Shown: positions 12,604 through 26,582 of the stretch, one piece after another
Position numbering within the stretch: position 1 is the stretch's first letter
Layout of the letters: the number at the start of each line of letters is the position of its first letter
Assembly (NCBI RefSeq): GCF_029227915.1
Contig: NC_079878.1
Span: 11,904,001-11,968,000, forward strand
Direction: 5' to 3'
Source of the DNA: Hydractinia symbiolongicarpus
Taxonomy: Eukaryota > Cnidaria > Hydrozoa > Anthoathecata > Hydractiniidae
Length of the DNA stretch: 64,000 nt
The notes under the pieces: generated by a model
What the model was told of the DNA's origin: nothing
The model's input: only the letters and a program-made list of their open reading frames with translations
Databases searched by the model: none
Position numbers and translations under genes: made by a program

Positions 12604-12810
12604 CTTTATTTTAAAGTTTGTATAATAACGTATCTATAAATATAACTGCTCTCGGTTCGCGGTACACTGATCACTCTGAGATGTGTTCAGTATGGCAGAA
12701 TACTTCTTACTAAACCAACTCCACCTACGAAACCCTTTATGTCAGCTGGTTGTAGTAATAATTTTCAAACGTTATATCCACATCAAAAGAAGCCGCTACA
12801 ATCACTTCAG

Positions 12811-13013
12811 ACATCAGAAGAAACCGACAACTGATCGTAAATAGCGTCGGTTCCTTTGAAGAGTAGAAGTTGGCCCGCCTCTGACTGCGAAATGGCGCAT
12901 TATAATCAGTTTGTTATTGTTCACACAAAACATGGGCTGGACTAAGGCGGTAAAGAAAAGAATATTTGAGGCGGGAAAGATATTAACATTATACATCAGA
13001 AGAAACCGACAAC
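12811..13013. repeat. Duplicated 21-mer upstream of the Sp5-like gene
   Basis: An identical 21-nt phrase (acatcagaagaaaccgac plus aac) occurs at 12811-12831 and 12993-13013, 182 bp apart in the same orientation, 210-410 bp upstream of the start codon. Between the copies is a CTTTGAA motif (about 12855), which matches a TCF/LEF core but is short enough to be chance. It may be a duplicated regulatory element or the scar of an insertion. Confidence 0.6.
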
Positions 13014-16000
13014 ACAATAACAAGCGAAACGATTGGTTCATTAACAATGCAAAAGAACTTCATTGGTTGTTAAGTTAACAATACATTTTTAACATGATTG
13101 GCTTAAATCTCTTGAGTATAACTTAACAATTGTTTTAATAAAATAATTGTACCCACTATCCGACTATTGACATAAATGTTAGGTTTTCTGCAATGAAAAT
13201 TTTCTTTTATGTTTGCCGACGAACCTGCCTTTAGCGTGTTTTACCGATTTTACCGATTTTACGATTAAAGAGCAAACCAAGGTGAGCCATCTACGTACTA
13301 CATTTGTACCGCAAAAAAAAAAAAAAAAAAACGCGCATTGAATTTTTAGTTCCTCAAGCAAGCAATATTTTTTACACAATTGGATTTTATCAAAAAAAAA
13401 TTAAAAGTTCAAATTTTTTAGAATCACATCTATACTTCAATGAATTAAAACTTTTGTTTTTTCATGAACTATATCCTTAGCCTACACCATACCACGTAAT
13501 CAGGAAATATCATGCTGTCAATAGCATGTTAGATTTATATAAAAAAATATTTTAAATAGGAAATTAAAAATATAAAATCGGGAAGATGTTGTATATTGTT
13601 ACTGACGACTAGCGGTGAAGAGCGAGACAGATTAAACTCGTTCGTAAAACAAGAGAAGGGGCAGGGCCCATTAACGCGTTTTAAACATTTATCATTCCTT
13701 TTGATCTTCGCCGCTGAACACAATGAGAGAACGCCTATTTTATTTATAAAGCCAATTATATCGAGGCGGTGTAAGTTATAGAGAAAAGTTAATATACTTT
13801 GCACGTCTCTTGGGAGTTTGATAAATACACTTTTACCTTTACCAATTAGCAGGTTGGCCTGAATTTTGTTTTCATAAAAAAAATTAACCAACACTACTTA
13901 AATGTTAACGATCCTATGAATTAACGCTAAATAGAATACATAGATGGTTTGATTAAAATTTTAAACATGTTTTTTAAAAAAGGCGTTCGCATCTAAATGC
14001 GAATAAAGTTGTATATATGTATATACATAGTATATATCAATACTGACGCCATGGATAAATTAGCAATAGAATGAGAGATTCATATCTATGATATTATACT
14101 TTTTCTTATTATTCACGAGAAAAGGAGTATTTTATGGTGTTTTAAATACTGCTTACGCAACCACAAAGAGAATTCTTAAACCATGAAACTCAAATTTTAC
14201 AGAAAAAAAATATGATATCGGAGGTTCTTTAATTATTCAAAAAGATTTTCCCAACCAAACTTATCATTTTTGCACAACTAGAAAATAAATTAAATAGCTT
14301 CAACGAAGGAGTGTGTTTGTATGAAGGAGATAATTTCCACTTGTCAATGACGTATTGAAGTCGGTTTCTTTTGATGTTTGAAAGAACAACATCAACCAGA
14401 GACAAGATTTTCACATAATACCCTCCTTCTTCCGTAATTACTATCATAAACTTCAAGTCCGCCTCTCAGTTAATCAAATAATCTAGCGTACTCATTACCA
14501 CATTCTTGACCCACAACGTGAGCCACAAAAATAGCATCAAATTGATAGTTTTCCTACAAGCTGACGGGTGATTATGATGGAGACATGTAAATTTGCGGTG
14601 TAACACTTTTATATTTGTCTTCAAATTGATGAGCTAGTCCGCCTAGTATCACTTAAGGGTGATTAAAGGCTAGTTATAGTAACTCCAAATGTTTTGAAGA
14701 TCGATTTAAACGGATTAGCGTGCATAAACAGCGTAATTTCACTCCTATTATATACAGCTTTGTTAAATTAGTTGAATTGATGAACGTATTAGCTGGCAAT
14801 AAAAGTTATTTTTTGCTTTTTTTAATATCTGTAATATTTAACATCATCATACGCTGTCGCCTGATAATGCTTAGCTATGTTAAAAATAACGAGTAGAAAA
14901 GAAACAGCTTGTCACATCGTCATAAAACACGATTTGTGCTCAGTCTCTTTTAATAATATAAACGTGTTTAATTCGAAATAGTTACTGTGAGCTCTCTGAC
15001 GTTCTACCACTTTATTTAACAACTGTTTTTGCCAGGAAAAAAACTTTTAGTCGTCATTATACATACGTTTTATATAACAAAGTCGTTTAAAAGAATATAG
15101 TACTCTGTTTAAGTTGGGGAAGTTCAATATAGTTGATCCAGGCATTGTTTACCTTTTCTGACCCCTATCTGATATCTTTAAATTGCTTTAATAAATCCTC
15201 ATCTTTTAAATTATCTTGCGAGTCGGCAGTTGTAAGAGCCAAGTCCAACGTAATGTGCATTAAAACTGTTTCTTTGAAAAATGCATACTTCATATTTCTA
15301 AACATTCCTTTTCTTAAGCGTATTTAGAATATTTAATTGCATCCAAATATGCTTTTGAAAAAGAAAACAAGAATTGGCATACCGAAAAACCCAGAGTGCG
15401 AGAAGATGTCTAAGGAAGTCTAAGGAAGAACCCAACATTCGAATTGGAGGACGCAGAACTTTAAAAGAGTACGCAGAACAAAAATGTGAGTTGGGCTGAA
15501 AACATCTTCCGCTGTGTATTCGTAGAAAAGACACAGTACTTTCTTAAAACGAAGCAAAATATTTCTAGTTCACAGTACACAAAGCCTGACAAAAAAACAT
15601 AAACACGCGTAGCATCATTTAAGCACTAAATCGTATCAGTTACAGTACGAAAAGACAACGCTCTTGTAACACAAGACAAGTGATATTTTAAACTTAACGC
15701 TTTTCTATAAGCAAGGTTTTGTACATAACACAAGGCTCGGGTTTTTAAAAAACTATTTAGTAAATAAAAAGAATTGGTATTCCAGAGCTGTTAAAGAGAA
15801 AAACTTGGAGTAAGTCAAAATGATTGTTTTTTTATCCTTGTTCCAGGGATAATTTTCTTTTTCTAGTGATATGAGACGTGTTCAGAATCTACTGCATTCT
15901 TCTAAAAAGGACTTGCGATATCACGTGTTTCTAACTACAGATTATTACAAAAGTTCTGCGTATATTATCAATTTCATCTGTCAGTAGCTACGACAGCTTT

Positions 16001-16807
16001 AGCATCACTGAAGCCAAATTGTCAACGATTGCATTCCGGCTTATTTATTTAAAGGTGGGCTTACACTTAGCTAAACAAAATTGGTCGAATCGATGGGAAT
16101 GAACTCTACATTCTCAACCAATGACGTCATCGATCGATTAATTTCGTTTCAATGGAAGCCCAGCTATAGCTTTTTTTCTTTTTAAGGAAAATGGTAAAAA
16201 AAAATGCAAATTGAAATGAAACTCTTTAAGACTATCCCTAGATATGACTGTAATATTTTCATATAAAAACCACAATAAAAAAGATAAACGGCGGAGTAAA
16301 GCATATCGTGCAAATACTAAGCAAAACATTAAGAAGAAGAAAACATGAGCTGCTCAAAACAAAAAAACCCAGCATGCAACAATAAAAAAGGTATGAGTGT
16401 GAAAACATATAAAATTCCGATTACAGCGGTATGACTTTCAGTTAATCGCCTTAGCAGCTTAGAGTATATTATCACCCCGTTCTCTATTTCCTCGAATATC
16501 TCGTTCGCATGAATAGTACAAAAAGAAGCGCACTCGTGAAATTCAAAGAGAGATTAGTTTCACCTTGAGAGTAGTATTATTTTATTTGAGAGATGATTTA
16601 CACAGCTGTGTTTTGTATCAACCTCTTTTCCAGTCTCTTTGAGGAAGTAACAGAATCATGGAAAGAACGTTTGGTGTAAGGCTTTTGATACTTTGCTTTA
16701 AAAAACGATTTTTTTAAGAAAAATTCCAACCATTGTTTTTCTAATAAATCACGATGATGTGACTTCATGTGGTGATCCGCGAAGGGATATTGAAATTGAT
16801 GTCTAGG

Positions 16808-16855
16808 GAATTAATTTTCGCGAGTTTATTTCGCGAAAATTAGTTCACACGAAAT
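16808..16855. repeat. TTCGCGA palindromic repeat fragment
   Basis: taattttcgcgagtttatttcgcgaaaattag forms two facing TTTTCGCGA / TCGCGAAAA arms. It is a short, CpG-rich palindromic segment in AT-rich surroundings and looks like a small interspersed repeat. Confidence 0.45.
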
Positions 16856-19800
16856 TTGCATTTTTTCTTCTTAACGATTTACACTAACTGTAATATTCTG
16901 ATCAACGTAGAACTATATATAATATATCTGTAAATTTCAAATTCAGCAGTCTCCTTTTGTTTACACCAGATTTCAAAAATTTATACGGTTTCAGCATGAA
17001 AACGATAAAAAAAAAATTGAAAAGTTTTTTCCGAATACACGTTTCCCGAATTACTTGTTTTTTTAAAATTTTGGAATTTTGATCTTTTGACCTTAACATC
17101 ATTTTCAGCATCAGTAAATTGGTTAATGTATAAATTTTCAACTTCATCCCACATTGGAAAGTGCTGTTTTGGTGGCATCATTGTTACGATCAAAGCCTTC
17201 TTAATTTTCGACTTGTACAAGCCTCATCTTCGTTAAGGTTAATTAGTACAAAATTAAAAAAACTGCTGTAGCAGGTTGTTTGTTTGATGTATGAATATGG
17301 AAATTTCACGATTTATCAATTTTTATGTGAGGATTTCGAAAATTACATTCATTTTCTTTAAGAAAGTTGAGAGCTGCGGCACATCAAAGAAAATAAATTC
17401 GGGAAAGGCGTATTCGTTTAAATTCGAAAAAACTGCATGCACCGTATAAAATTTTCTAATGTAAACTAACAATAACTTATATCTGATTAACTTCGGCTTA
17501 ATATAAAGGACATAATTCAAACATTTATACAATTATTTTCGTTTGAATTCGGACACTTTCTTCTAATCCGTATTATGCTGTGTAAACCCAAAAATATTTT
17601 TGTATTTTTAGAATTTTTAGAGATTTTAAATTTTTTGCGTATAAATTTCATTCTTTCATCGCTTTTACTTCATGAAAGTTCTCAGATGACGCATTATACG
17701 ACACCAGAATCGTGTAATCGATCAATGAAACCGTGTATATTCTCTTACGCGTCCTTACCAGTCCCTAAAGTTTTTTTAAGCTCGTTTAGCTAAGTAAAAA
17801 ATGACAATGTATTTTTTGGCTTTAGTTCTAAATCTGAATACGAAATGCTTTCTTCTGCTTTAATTTGATTTGCACAGGGCTTCATATAATTTCAAATACC
17901 AAAATGACATTTTCCCCGCAATAATTATTTACACGCTACTGATAATCCTACTCTACGTATCTCGTCATAACATTCTTCGTCGTTCTACTTTAGTCGTAGA
18001 TTATTTGGGAGGGTAAAATAACGAGTAAAAAATTATTACGACTGATAAACTGCTGGCTGCTTTCCAAAGTTTTAAGTTAGTTACAAAATGCTGTTTTAAT
18101 GTGAGTACTGTATTTACGGAATTGCGCGACGCCTTTATTGATAAAGCGCCACACGCCACTTTTTTTTTTTGAATTGGGCTCTTATCTGCAAGCTATCCAT
18201 AAGGCTAAAAATTTTTTTATAAATAGTGGTGCTTCTTCTCTAATTCAAGTAAAAAATGTTAAAATTATTTCATCATTATGTTTCATTTGAATGAACGCCC
18301 ATCCTTAACACCCAAAATAAAATGAGCGCCCGAGCAAGTAAATAAGATATTCGGCAACAGTGACTGTTGATAAGATTTGTTTATGGGTCACAGTATGGTA
18401 TTTTTCAGAGGGCGTCAACCAGGGGTTTACTTCGGCGTTTAATAAAGGGTTTACCAGCTTCGTAACCAAGGCTTTATTTCTTTTTTTTATTATAAACCTT
18501 AAGGAAATAACAGAAAGCAGCCTACAGAAGATGTTTGCAAGCTACCCATCACAATGTAACAGCTATAGAAGCTTTCTGAAGTGGACTCTTTATAGATTAA
18601 GTCTTTCAGGATTTGCTGACCCTAGACGCTAATTTTTGCAACGTGGTGTCGTAGAAAGAAAGACATCCTTAAAACCGTTATGAGAGTTTGAACAGTGAAC
18701 AGTTCAGTTACAAATAATATCGGTGCTAATAGATAGGTGTTCCAGCGCAAGTATTAGCTTGTTGACACTTTTTTATTGAAGTGCACTGATTTACACATTT
18801 GTGCTTAATTAACTCCATGTTTAAGAAATATCAACAAAAATTATCACCCATTCTGATAATTAAAACGCCTCAACTAAGCCAACCATTTAAAAAAAAGACA
18901 CTTGTTTTTTAAAAAAACTGGCTCATAGAGGGAAACCTTGGAATTTGTTTGATTCTTTCTTAGTTTTTGAGGGGTAGAAGCAAAAACTATTTTTTCGTTG
19001 ACGCGACCAATCTAATTTTTGGCTTCGTTATTAAAAATTCTCCACAACAAATGCCGTATTTTCTGTCGGCCAAAGCGGGTCGTGCTACACACATCTTTAA
19101 GCTACAAAAATGCGATAAAATTTTATCGAGTTTTCTGTGGCGGGTGAGTTCCTGTGAATTTTTCACGGGATAACAACTAGTTAGCTATTACATATTTCTC
19201 TATAGCTACTATTATGATCCAAATAAACCTCCTATTGCGATACATCGGTGTATATTAGATTAGGATATTAAATGTCAGAAAGGAAAGATTGCTAAGCATT
19301 TCGGGATAAACAGGCTTAGCCCGGCTAATCTCATAATGTATATGTAAAAAACGGATATTTCATTTGGAGGAAAGGGAAAACCTTTTCAATTCAACTGCAC
19401 ATAGAAAAGCCGTTGTTATAATAAATTATTTAAGAGGTTATATGCCCTGCTGAGACGGGGTCTTTTGAGATAGAGAACCTATTGGGCAAAGTTCGAGTTT
19501 CTATTTTAAAGCTCGTTTTCTTTTTAAGAGAAGCAAAAAATGTTGTAAGCTATATAAAATCCTAATTGTTAGACGGATTCGGATATTTTTTTTTCAAAAG
19601 GTTACCACTTGCTGTGAATGCTTTTTCTAGCAACTAAAGTTTGGAAATACAAAACACTGGCTAGTTGGCGAGAGCTTGAAATACGAATATGGCTAGCCAG
19701 ATGTATGACATAAACTCAGTTCCTAGGTCCTTTCCGAGATATCAGAGAGAATTCAAAATCTGCAAATTTAAAAAATGTTCAAGAGACGTTTTTTAAAAAA

Positions 19801-20202
19801 CAAAAGAAGTAGCCAGCCGTACAAGCGACCTAAAAATCTCCGTATAAGAACGACTTTATAAGAACAATCAGACAAGAATGGATGAAAAATGAGAACAAAA
19901 TCAGACAAGATGGTAACAATTTTCTCTTTTTTTTCCAAACAGACAAAACGAACATGCTAGAAATACATGTTTAAGGTAAAAATTTTGGCGGTAGCTATTA
20001 TTTGTTACGATTTGACAAAACTTTTATATACTTAAATTTTAGATCGCCAAAATTTTTATTGTACTGTGAGATAAATAAACAAAAAAATCCTCATAATATA
20101 AGAACGAAATAAGAACACCTAAAAATAAAACTTAGATTTTCTGGTTCTCATAAGAATATTATTTGGTCAAAATTTTAAACAAGCCTTTTTTATACATAAT
20201 TT

Positions 20203-20268
20203 GCTCTTACAAAACAAAGTCGATATGTTCTTACAAAACAAAGTTGATTTGTTCTTACGAAACAAAGT
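20203..20268. repeat. 24-bp tandem repeat, about 2.7 copies
   Basis: tcttacaaaacaaagt recurs at 20205, 20229 and 20253 with gatatgt or gatttgt between copies. The third copy has one substitution (tcttacgaaacaaagt). Confidence 0.8.
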
Positions 20269-21549
20269 ATTTAAACACCTAGCAAAGGATATCGTTTTAA
20301 AAAATTTCGTTTTTTTTACTGATAGTCCAATTTTCTAAAAATCGCTCAAAATATCAAATATTTAACCCTGAAAATAAATTTTGTATTATCACTTTCCTCG
20401 ATTTAGCACCAGTAGCCTGGTGAAGAGGGTGGCTTGTCACAAAATGGGCGGATAAATGAATATTAATTCTAAAGTAAATCCCATTAGGCTGGAGAGACAA
20501 TTATCGCGGTCCACTTTGATGTTAAAGTCTTAATAAAAATGGGCTGGATCTGTTAATGTGCTGTACATAATTGTGATAGGAGAGAACAATAAAACCGGCA
20601 CCTTGAAAAAGTCTCCACATATTTTTTTAAAGTTATTTTGCAAGCCCGTCTTCTTGTCAAAACCATGTTCGACATGAATAATGCAGCGTTGAAAAAGATT
20701 TTTTTTACAATGAATTTTATATACTGGCTCAAAAATGTTTATTATTTCATTTATTTTATTCATGTACAATCATCATTAATTAGTTGGATTTTGTAATCGG
20801 AAAGTATAATACTTTATTCGTGCATATATTTATATTTCTTCAGCAAGTGTGACATGAAACGGGTTTAGTTTTTTAGCACAAGTAAAAGTGGCGGCCGTTA
20901 GAGCGCGAAAATCGATAACGAACTCATTTTCAAAGTATTCGCGAATAGAATGCACGAACATTGTGTGGTTAAAAAATAAATTTTTCCAGTTTTACACATA
21001 AACCTACTCATTTTAAAATAAAATATAAGAACCATAAAATTATTGGCTTCAGCCCGAGGTGTTCTTATTTTATCCATTTCCTGAATTGTTCTTATAATTT
21101 TTCCAAAATCTATTTTAGGGTATATCAAAAAAATCTAAAAAAAAAAATCGTCGGCTTTGGCTTCCACATGTTCAATTAATTAACTGTACCACATTTTTTT
21201 TTGCTGTTCGTTTTGTGCTATGATTGGTAATGAACGAATTTCGCGCCAAAAATATAGAGCAACTGGTATAAAGCCAAAATAGCGAAAACAATTTACGCAA
21301 AATTGTACCTTCTTGTTTAAAAAATTTATAAAATATCTTTTGTAAAAATAAGATAATTCCCGCAGAAATACAGGTTTTTACCCAATGCTTTACTGCACGA
21401 GTTCCGTTGCGCGGAAATTTGTGCTAACAATCTATCGTAGTTTAACTATTCTGTTATATTCACATGAAAAATAGAACCGCTAGCCAAAGTACAGCTAGGT
21501 TATAGTTAAGCGAGCATATTTGCCTCGATAATTGTTAAACGAACCTGAA

Positions 21550-21583
21550 ACTAATGCATGATATTATAATTTCATGCATTAGT
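21550..21583. repeat. Perfect 12-bp inverted repeat (hairpin)
   Basis: ACTAATGCATGA (21550-21561) and its reverse complement (21572-21583) flank a 10-nt loop. No gene adjoins it. Confidence 0.75.
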
Positions 21584-22905
21584 CATTTCACAGGGTTAAT
21601 TTTTAAAGAGATTTTCAACGTTTTTTTGCCGTTTTTGGGGTTTTTAAGTGTTTGCAATATTATAAGATTCGGAAGCAACTAACTAGGTATACGCAACAAG
21701 GTAATGTAAAAAATTAACAATAGCAATGCTAAACATTTAAACCTATGGGAATTAATTATTTAACAAGTGTAAACACAACATATACGAGGCAATGTTTGAT
21801 AGGTAGAGAGAGTTTTCATATTTTAAAAATTATTCTGCAGAAAATGATGGGTTTTCAAGGTCACCTTTTCCGACAACCTAAAATATTAACAATATTCTAC
21901 AATACTTAAATTTTTGACATGAGACCGAAGAGGTTTTAAAGACGGCATTATAAAAAAAACGAGGGTAAAAATACAGAAGCATTAGACGAAATTTTTACAC
22001 ATCAAGAAAAATACGCAAACCTACTAATATGAAGTTCTTAAAACAATACAGTTTGCTTGCAACACTTGACCGATAAATTTTTAGGTGCATTTGTAAACTC
22101 TTTTAGGTATTAATTATTAATATGAAAGAAGACAACAAGACACGTGACACGTGCAATTTTTTGGCGTCAGTTTGTATGGCATGGTTAAAACATCCCTAAA
22201 ATTTAAAAATTGATTATAAAATTTTTGTGTCAACTAAAGGAGTGAATGCAGCCCATTTTAAATTTAAACAGAAAAAGTATTTTTAGGTTAAATTCACGAA
22301 GAATCAATTTTTAAGGTATTCCCAGGTGTTTACTTAAATTCCAGGTATATTAAAAATATTTTTTTAAGGGCTGGACACTGTTGCACAGAAGTTTATAGAA
22401 AAGAGATTGTACATAAATATATACATCTACTATGCAAACAATATAAGCTTGTCATTTCTTTGAATGGAAAAAAATAAAGTGTAGAAATAAGAAAAACACG
22501 AAAAAAGATGAAAAAGAACCGAATTGTTTGTTTTTTATTAATTTATTTAACACGTAAACGAATTAAAAGATATAATCCGAACAAACAACAACACATCAAA
22601 ACTCTGGAAAGATCTTTCGAAACGATCATGACGTTACCATAACAACACAAAGATGGAACGTTGATATATCATACATATATGTAATAAAATAACTTAGAAG
22701 GCCGGTCCACTAATTAAATCATGCGGACATGTGTCAGAGATTAATTGAGTATAATGTCACCTGTCATTTGATGATGACTGTTTCTTATTTAAGTTAACAT
22801 AGTATTAAGGGGATACTTGAATAGAATAGAAACAACTCATTCTAACCAAATACAATGTTAAAACATTTTCTTCACTGTAAACAATGACCGGAAAATAACG
22901 TTTTA

Positions 22906-22979
22906 TACCGGATGATCAATTTCTATACCGGATGATAAGTAAGTGTACCGGATGATAAGTAAGTGTACCGGATGATAGG
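22906..22979. repeat. 20-bp tandem repeat, four units
   Basis: TACCGGATGAT begins at 22906, 22926, 22946 and 22966, exactly 20 bp apart. The two middle units are identical (TACCGGATGATAAGTAAGTG), while the first diverges in its second half and the last is partial. Confidence 0.9.
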
Positions 22980-25571
22980 AATGTTTAGTGGTTGCTTTGT
23001 TGCGGAGAAACCAACTTTGTCTTCTTCTCTCAAAAACAAACATGTGAAATACCTTGTAACAATTATGCATTCAAATGACAAACTATAATTGTTTGATCAT
23101 TTGATTTATTCGTCTTTTTTACATAATATCTCTTAGATATATACAGGCTTTTTTATAACCAACACGGGGCTAAAATCATTCAAAGAAGAAAACAACTGGT
23201 AAATGACAACCCAGATTGTAGTAAAAAATAAAGAAAGAAAAGGGGCAAAAAAAGGGACATAGAAAAGTTCACGTGACAAATGCGATTGAAACTGAAGTTT
23301 GGATTTGGTTGGCCAATCACCCTTACTAATCTAATTTCATCTTAAGAGTCAACAATCAACAAATAAAAGTTGAGACTGTGAAAAAGAATGTAAGCTTTTT
23401 GTGTTTCGCTCAAAAAATCGTGTACATTCCATATTTTTGCAATACCGTGAACAACAGCATGCATGTACCTTTTAAAAATTATTTGTAACTAGAGAATTTA
23501 TTCGGTATAAACACTAAAACAGAAATGACGTTAATACACCAAGTTCCATTTCTGTACGGTTTGTAACAAGGAGCAGTATAGCAAATACTAAAAAAAAAAC
23601 AAAAAAAAAACGATGTGTGGGCTGGATTTATATTATATAAACAAACAGAAAAACTAGGGATAGCAAAAAAAAAAATGTTTCAAGACGAGTGCACTTTCTT
23701 CCCGCAACACGACCACATACTTTATCATATAGAGTACATAATTAAACAAAGTATTTTTTTTACCTCTGCGCAGAATACGAACGTTCACTGCCAGTCAAGT
23801 ATTCTCTCATTCATCGTTCTGAAATAAAAAATGCGAAATACACTCAAATATAACAAAACTACATAAAAACTGGAAGCTTGAAAAGTTGTATGACTTGTTT
23901 GTTTTTTTCTAACTACGAACTGGTCACGCCTTAAAGTATACACATGACGATAACAAATCTAAAATGTCCAGAAAATCAAGCATAAGCATATTATGACCAG
24001 GCTTGCTGGCCACCTTTTTTTTATTAAAACCATGAGTAGAAAAAGACATTTTTTTAACTTCTTTGAACTTCTTTGCAAGCTTTTTGATTGTCAGTTTACC
24101 ATACCACAACTTGATGGCGTGCTCAATTTTCAGGCTCGAGTAAGAATTTTACTTATACGAAAAAGGAGAAGGCTCGCTAGGGTCGATAGAAAGCCGCGGG
24201 CCCTAATTGTCGCTAGCGCTGGTCTAATCTTCTGTTATTTCTAATACTTTTCCAATAGTTCAAATTTGATCCATGAGCAAAAATTCTGAACAACCATAAC
24301 AAGCAGAACAGGTTGGGCCGGTCAGTGTATTACACACATTTAAAGTTATTTCAACAATTTTACATGGAATTTGCTGCAAAGTAAAAACAAACAAGTAATA
24401 TGCAAACAAATTTGTCATAGCTATATTTTTCTTTGATACATTGCAAGTAAAACAAATTACGTAACTAAACAAACTTTTTTCCTGTTCTTGTCAGCTTGTC
24501 AATTATTTGATACAAAAAACTTAATTCAATGCACATTATTGCATTCCTATTTTTCAAAAAAAGAACACACGCGTTTTTATAACTCCTCCCCCAAATTCAA
24601 ATCAATTGATCAGCTAGGCCATTTCCTGTTCAAAATCTTGCATACATAAACCAGAATCACACTTTAAGTGTTTTCCAGTATATGTTCCAGAACCATTTTT
24701 TAACCCTTTTGAACTCATTTGGCTACTGAGAGTAAAAATAAAACAACAGGAGTCAAACAGTTAACCGAAAGTTAACCATGTGTTTATTGTTTTTACGTAT
24801 AAGATCACGTGTCAATACACAGGAGCTGCATGTCACTTGATAGTCCACGCCTACTTAACTTATACGGGTGTACACACTATTCATTTGTTAAGGTGTAAAT
24901 ATTTTGATACTGCTGGTAAATTGTCCTATATCATTTACCTTAAAACTGACAAAGTCGTTGCTTCAAACATTTGGTCCTCGTGTTTGGGATTTATGAATTT
25001 CAACACTTTCCACCTAGCTCCAGCATTGAAATAAATATTTTATTACCTATGCTAACAACTCATACAAGATTTCGCACTGTAGGAATTGCATAGAACGATT
25101 TAAATCTACACAAAAACGTTGCAGACAGAGCAAGTCAGCACTGCACCAAAAGTTTGGGATGAACAAATGTCGTAGGGGCAAATTCTAATAAATATGTGTA
25201 ACCATTTGTCTAAATTTTTGAAAAAAATGTTGTTAGGTGTCCAAAACTTTTTTAGACTAGAGTAAAATCACTACCATCAACGATGTATAAAAATTAATAT
25301 AATATCACAGTGCCAGGTTGAATGGCAAGCTAAAGTAAAATAAAAACAATCATGTTGATGTTTTACATGTCTTATGTTTTGTCAAAAAATATGTCAGCAT
25401 TTTCTCTATTAAGTGAATTCGTTGACGCAAAGACAAACACGAAAATCCGTGGATTTAAATTAGCAAACCATTGGTAAACTAAGTACTCATTTGTGTTTTT
25501 ATTTTTATTTTCAAATCTAGCTTCTTGAAATAATATTATATAATATATAATACACTTTTCTACGAAAATGG

Positions 25572-25800
25572 TCGGTAACCCGTGGAAAAATCCACGGGAT
25601 CGCCCGTCCTTTTTATATCGCATTGCGTGCGTCTCGCTACTTGCGCAGCTAAGGTACCATTTTGAGTGACAGACAGACGGACAGACGTATACCGGTATTA
25701 TAATATAGATAGACGTTAGCCCGTGGAAAAATCCACGGGTTCCGTTACAGACGCCGCTTTCGCGGAAATATAGACAGACGACGGCTATTATTAAAGAGAT
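25572..25800. repeat. Palindrome-rich short interspersed repeat (MITE/SINE-like)
   Basis: CCCGTGG AAAAAT CCACGGG, a 20-bp near-perfect palindrome, occurs twice (about 25578 and 25721). Between the copies are gagtgacagacagacgg and an accggtattataatatagatag segment. The higher GC content and CpGs contrast with the surroundings. The layout resembles repeats widespread in invertebrate genomes. Open frames across it are not coding. Confidence 0.6.
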
Positions 25801-26521
25801 TCTGTCCACTACAATTCCAATAAAGAGGCCGAAATTTTTTTCAAGCAAGTTTTTTTACAACCACTATATTTGGTTCTTATATTAAAAAACTTATACTGAG
25901 TGTATATAGGGCATATAGTTCAAATGAAATAAGAACTTTTGCGAAATTGCTTCAGAATTGTCACATTAATTAACATTCGCACTCAAACGACTTATGATCT
26001 AAAGTCGGGTAAAATCTGGTAGTCACAACATTTTAAATATAGCTGATTTTTTCACTGAACATTACTCCAACAGTAATAGAATTGGACAGCTTTTCGTTTA
26101 AAGCCAGAGAGGAATTTATATCTTTTTATGAAAAAGAGAACTCTCAAAAAGCGTAGCTAGGTAAAAACAATTCCCTGCTGCACGAATAAACATTTGCATA
26201 TCATGCAGTAGCTTTTGCTAGCTAGTAGCAGAGTAAAAAAGAAGGCAAAACCACCCATTATGTCAGCCACCAGACCGGCTCCTTTCAGCTTGGCTAGTGG
26301 GCCATGTGTGGCACTAAAAGCTAGCTATGTAAAAAATGGTCAAACACTAACAGTGAATGTTTTTTTTTAAAGAGAGAAAAGAATTATGTTCTGGGTAGAT
26401 ATAATCAAACGCAACATAATCAAACGCGTGCATACTTCGATCCTTTGTCTTTCCACCGCCATGTTTGTTTACATTTAAATGATAAATACAATTTTCCGCA
26501 AAAAAACATAGGTCCCTAATA

Positions 26522-26561
26522 ATAGACCAATCAGAATAGACCAATCAGAATCCATCACGTG
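26522..26561. promoter_or_regulatory. Tandem CCAAT boxes plus CACGTG E-box
   Basis: ATAGACCAATCAGA is repeated head to tail (26522-26535 and 26536-26549). Each copy contains a canonical GACCAATCAG CCAAT box, and CACGTG follows at 26556-26561. The cluster sits just past the stop codon of DTD1, so either it belongs to an unseen transcript or it is part of a repeat. Confidence 0.35.
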
Positions 26562-26582
26562 ACCAGAGCTACTTTTAAGGTT

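Larger units (their letters stand above)
13050..25560. other. Long gene-free stretch
   Basis: No gene is supported in about 12.5 kb. Small items are listed separately: a 24-bp tandem repeat at 20203, a hairpin at 21550, a 20-bp tandem repeat at 22906 and a TTCGCGA palindromic segment at 16808. A minus-strand frame at 17220-16981 contains a protein-like run (PPKQHFPMWDEVENLYINQF) but has no recognised domain or splice support, so it is not called as a gene. The segment 18105-18340 (gtactgtatttacgg ... gagcgcccgag) has the look of an old MITE. Confidence 0.5.

Noticed and set aside
16981-17220. Minus-strand frame with MPPKQHFPMWDEVENLY
   Set aside because: Protein-like in part, but there is no homology I recognise and an overlapping alternative frame is equally open. 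It may be a decayed gene but cannot be supported.
25372-25848. 158-codon minus-strand frame
   Set aside because: It runs through the palindrome-rich short repeat at 25572-25800, so the openness is a property of the repeat.
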